The notes below the pieces were generated by a model. It saw only the letters and a list, made by a program, of their open reading frames with translations, did no database searches and had not been told where the DNA came from. A program made the translations under genes and the position numbers. 6,836 nt of DNA from Lachnospiraceae bacterium (lineage in GTDB: Bacteria; Bacillota; Clostridia; Lachnospirales; Lachnospiraceae): the NCBI GenBank assembly GCA_021202575.1, contig JAJQCU010000015.1, positions 1-6,836 on the forward strand, given 5' to 3'. Of this stretch, positions 6,041 through 6,836 are shown in pieces; position 1 is the stretch's first letter; each line of letters starts with the position of its first letter.

Positions 6041-6147
6041 GTCTGTCGTCTCTTTCCCGTTTCCGTTAATATCTCTTCTTTCCTGTCAGAGAACCCCTTC
6101 CGGTCCCCTTTGCAAATGGATTTGTCGTTCACGATATCAACGGCTGA

Positions 6148-6836
6148 TCAGTCCTTCACAATCTCCTTCACACTGCTGGCCAATCCGGCAAGCCCCTGAA
6201 TCTCCGAGGGAATAATAATCTTGGTGGCCTGCCCGTCCGCGGCCTTCTCAAAGGCCTCCAGGCTCTTTAAGCGAAGCACCGCCTCGTCCGCGGCGGCCTC
6301 CTTCAGCATCCGGAGTCCATCCGCCTTGGCCTGCTGCACCTTCACAATGGCCTCCGCCTGGCCCTCGGCCTCACGGATGCGCTTCTCCTTCTCCGCTTCC
6401 GCCCTTAAGATCGCCGCCTCCTTCTCCGCCTCCGCGTTCAGGATGGCGGACATCTTCTGCCCTTCCGCCTGCAGCACTGCCGCCTTCTTTTCGCCCTCGG
6501 CCCTGGTAACCGCCTCACGGCGCTCACGCTCCGCCTTCATCTGCCTCTCCATGGCGTTCTGAATCTCCGTGGGAGGAATGATATTCTTCAGCTCCACCCG
6601 GTTGACCTTGATCCCCCAGGGGTCGGTAGCCACATCCAGGGAGGAACGCATCTTGGTATTGATGGTCTCGCGGCTGGTCAGAGTCTGGTCAAGCTCCATC
6701 TCGCCGATAATATTTCTCAGCGTGGTGGCCGTCAGATTCTCTATGGCCATCAGCGGGTTCTCCACGCCGTAAGTGTACAGCTTGGGGTCGGTAATCTGGA
6801 AAAACACCACTGTGTCAATCCGCATGGTCACGTTAT
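6148..6836 (-). CDS. SPFH/band 7 domain protein (stomatin/paraslipin type), 5' end missing
   Basis: This is the C-terminal 228 residues of a membrane-anchored SPFH protein. Relatives oligomerise on membranes, are linked to membrane microdomains and protease regulation, and often pair with an NfeD protein. The frame is open at the right edge and enters with NVTMRIDTVVFFQITDPKLY, which in homologues follows an N-terminal membrane helix and about 80-90 residues lying beyond the window. Counting from the GTG at 6831, the SPFH domain continues to about 90 (NRVELKNIIPPTEIQNAMER), followed by a charged helix (97-200) with five near-perfect 11-residue repeats (110-164). A conserved end follows, TKIIIPSEIQGLAGL (203-217). 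The GTG 6831 or ATG 6825 should not be taken as real starts. Relation to argF is unclear; the 107-nt gap shows no convincing terminator. Confidence 0.9.
   Translation of the reverse strand, partial: NVTMRIDTVVFFQITDPKLYTYGVENPLMAIENLTATTLRNIIGEMELDQTLTSRETINTKMRSSLDVATDPWGIKVNRVELKNIIPPTEIQNAMERQMKAERERREAVTRAEGEKKAAVLQAEGQKMSAILNAEAEKEAAILRAEAEKEKRIREAEGQAEAIVKVQQAKADGLRMLKEAAADEAVLRLKSLEAFEKAADGQATKIIIPSEIQGLAGLASSVKEIVKD
6340..6504 (-). repeat. Five 11-residue coding repeats in the SPFH coiled coil
   Basis: The five 33-bp coding units read RAEGEKKAAVL, QAEGQKMSAIL, NAEAEKEAAIL, RAEAEKEKRIR and EAEGQAEAIVK. Each has AE at positions 2-3 and a small or aliphatic residue pair near position 10. 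An 11-residue period suits a hendecad coiled coil, as known for stomatin/flotillin-type proteins. Confidence 0.8.

Noticed and set aside
6041..6147. Promoter or terminator in the SPFH-argF gap
   Set aside because: No convincing -35/-10 pair or U-tract hairpin could be found on the minus strand.

Overview
The window looks like a Clostridia chromosome, most likely Lachnospiraceae. The evidence is the set of minus-strand housekeeping genes (SPFH protein, argF, birA, a DUF6145-type small protein, dusB), their GC-rich coding style, and the DUF6145-like protein, a type I know from that group. This is recognition from sequence alone; no search was run.

Left part (1-131): the start of a phage gene on the plus strand. 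A GGAGG and a GTG start open a frame reading VATSRIKGITVEIDGDTTGLS, which I recognise as the N-terminus of a siphovirus/prophage tail tape measure protein. Only about 20 codons remain before the gene runs into an insertion sequence.

Middle (about 126-2226): a complete IS of the IS1634 (IS4-like) type. It has 20-bp imperfect terminal inverted repeats (17/20 matching), a terminator-like hairpin just inside the left end, an extended -10 promoter, one 619-aa DDE transposase with D200, D291 and E506 in place, and a strong hairpin after the stop codon. The left neighbour is phage DNA and the right neighbour is the 3' flank of dusB. No target duplication is visible. The rest of the tape measure gene is absent, so the IS marks a rearrangement or deletion junction rather than a simple insertion.

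Right part (2227-6836): five genes on the minus strand, transcribed right to left towards the IS. They are a 5'-truncated SPFH/band 7 membrane protein gene running off the window edge, ornithine carbamoyltransferase (argF), biotin ligase/repressor (birA), a 114-aa DUF6145-like protein, and tRNA-dihydrouridine synthase (dusB). Gaps are 64-200 nt, so they may form one loose unit or several. The dusB/DUF6145 gap holds a 33-34 bp tandem repeat, and the 3' flank of dusB holds several stem-loops with possible alternative pairing.

I see no CRISPR, tRNA, rRNA, toxin-antitoxin or defence system. The most interesting items are the phage/IS/chromosome junction, the tandem repeat between DUF6145 and dusB, and the structured 3' flank of dusB.
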